Source: Terrimesophilobacter bigeumensis
Lineage (GTDB): Bacteria > Actinomycetota > Actinomycetes > Actinomycetales > Microbacteriaceae
Direction: 5' to 3'
NCBI RefSeq assembly: GCF_039537265.1
Contig: NZ_BAABAE010000001.1
Coordinates: 1 to 64,000 of the forward strand
DNA: 64,000 nt
Below, one piece after another: positions 63,788 through 64,000 of the stretch; position 1 is the stretch's first letter; every line of letters starts with the position of its first letter. The notes beneath the pieces were generated by a model, which worked only from the letters and a program-made list of their open reading frames with translations, was not told the DNA's origin and ran no database searches. A program made the position numbers and the translations under genes.

Positions 63788-64000
63788 GGGCGGCTCCTCG
63801 TGATGGTCACGGCGACGTCGTCGAACGGTACGGTGATCGGCGCGTGCGGTTTGTGCACGGTGACGGTCACGGATGCCGCGGCCGGGAACTCGAGGGCGAC
63901 ATCCGCGATCCGTTCGGCGAGGGTCTCGATGAGGTCGACCGGGTCGCGTTCGATCGCGGCGACGACCCGTTCGGCGAGGATGCCGTAGTGGAGCGTGTGC
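63784..64000 (-). CDS. folB: Dihydroneopterin aldolase, 3' part (start outside window)
   Basis: The last 71 residues are present: HTLHYGILAERVVAAIERD, VDLIETLAERIADV and SVTVTVHKPHAPI, with the conserved catalytic Lys, ending TITRSRP. This is FolB, which converts dihydroneopterin to the FolK substrate. The gene runs off the window edge; its stop overlaps folK. Confidence 0.95.
   Translation of the reverse strand, partial: HTLHYGILAERVVAAIERDPVDLIETLAERIADVALEFPAAASVTVTVHKPHAPITVPFDDVAVTITRSRP

Overview
The window is very GC-rich chromosomal DNA from an actinobacterium, most likely a member of the Microbacteriaceae. The evidence is the resB/ccsB/ccdA cytochrome c maturation block, a BldC-type regulator next to a 32-residue bS22 (AURKAIP1/COX24) gene, the folB-folK-DUF3180-PH-PH-DUF2520-panC-lysS-clpC neighbourhood, many apparently leaderless genes with TANNNT boxes 6-7 nt before the start codon, and abundant GGATGC/GCATCC words. 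The genus cannot be set from the sequence alone. No phage, plasmid, transposase or CRISPR genes were seen. One assembly gap of 37 Ns lies at 58532-58568.

Layout. 1-5538: tail of an unknown + strand gene, a membrane or lipoprotein gene with a start-codon problem, then the minus-strand system II cytochrome c operon (histidine phosphatase, tlpA-like, ccdA, resB, ccsB). 5579-9994: archaeal-type aspS, a NarL-type two-component pair, a membrane protein and DUF1508. 10108-14569: glutaredoxin, HAD phosphatase, bS22, BldC-like protein, ArsR-like regulator and a Ktr/Trk potassium uptake pair. 14566-26104: housekeeping and unknown genes (proC, CDF transporter, glutamine amidotransferase, tadA, upp, orphan winged-helix regulator behind a Cys-Cys leader peptide, PrmC-like methyltransferase, MarR, PfkB kinase, class V aminotransferase, NUDIX, PIN-like protein, tRNA-Arg, O-methyltransferase).

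26135-33776 is a nucleoside or purine salvage locus. It has a GntR regulator, an MFS transporter, a BMP-family lipoprotein, an adenosine deaminase-like enzyme and a nucleoside phosphorylase. Two nearly identical 21-bp operator-like sites lie in front of its two minus-strand promoters. NhaB follows.

34971-45887 is the most distinctive accessory region. A ten-gene minus-strand operon encodes a complete PTS (mannose-family IIA, IIB, IIC, IID plus its own EI and HPr), an EamA transporter, a zinc alcohol dehydrogenase, a DhnA-type class I aldolase and an aldehyde dehydrogenase. It diverges from a SorC regulator across a perfect palindrome. The genes read as a self-contained uptake and catabolic pathway for a sugar or sugar-like compound whose identity cannot be read from the sequence.

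45926-64000 returns to core genes (radA, argA-like, an APH(3')-like kinase, clpC, pirin, lysS, panC, the PH-domain pair, folK, folB). It also carries several long-armed intergenic palindromes, a truncated XRE gene and a repeat that has apparently entered the pirin reading frame.
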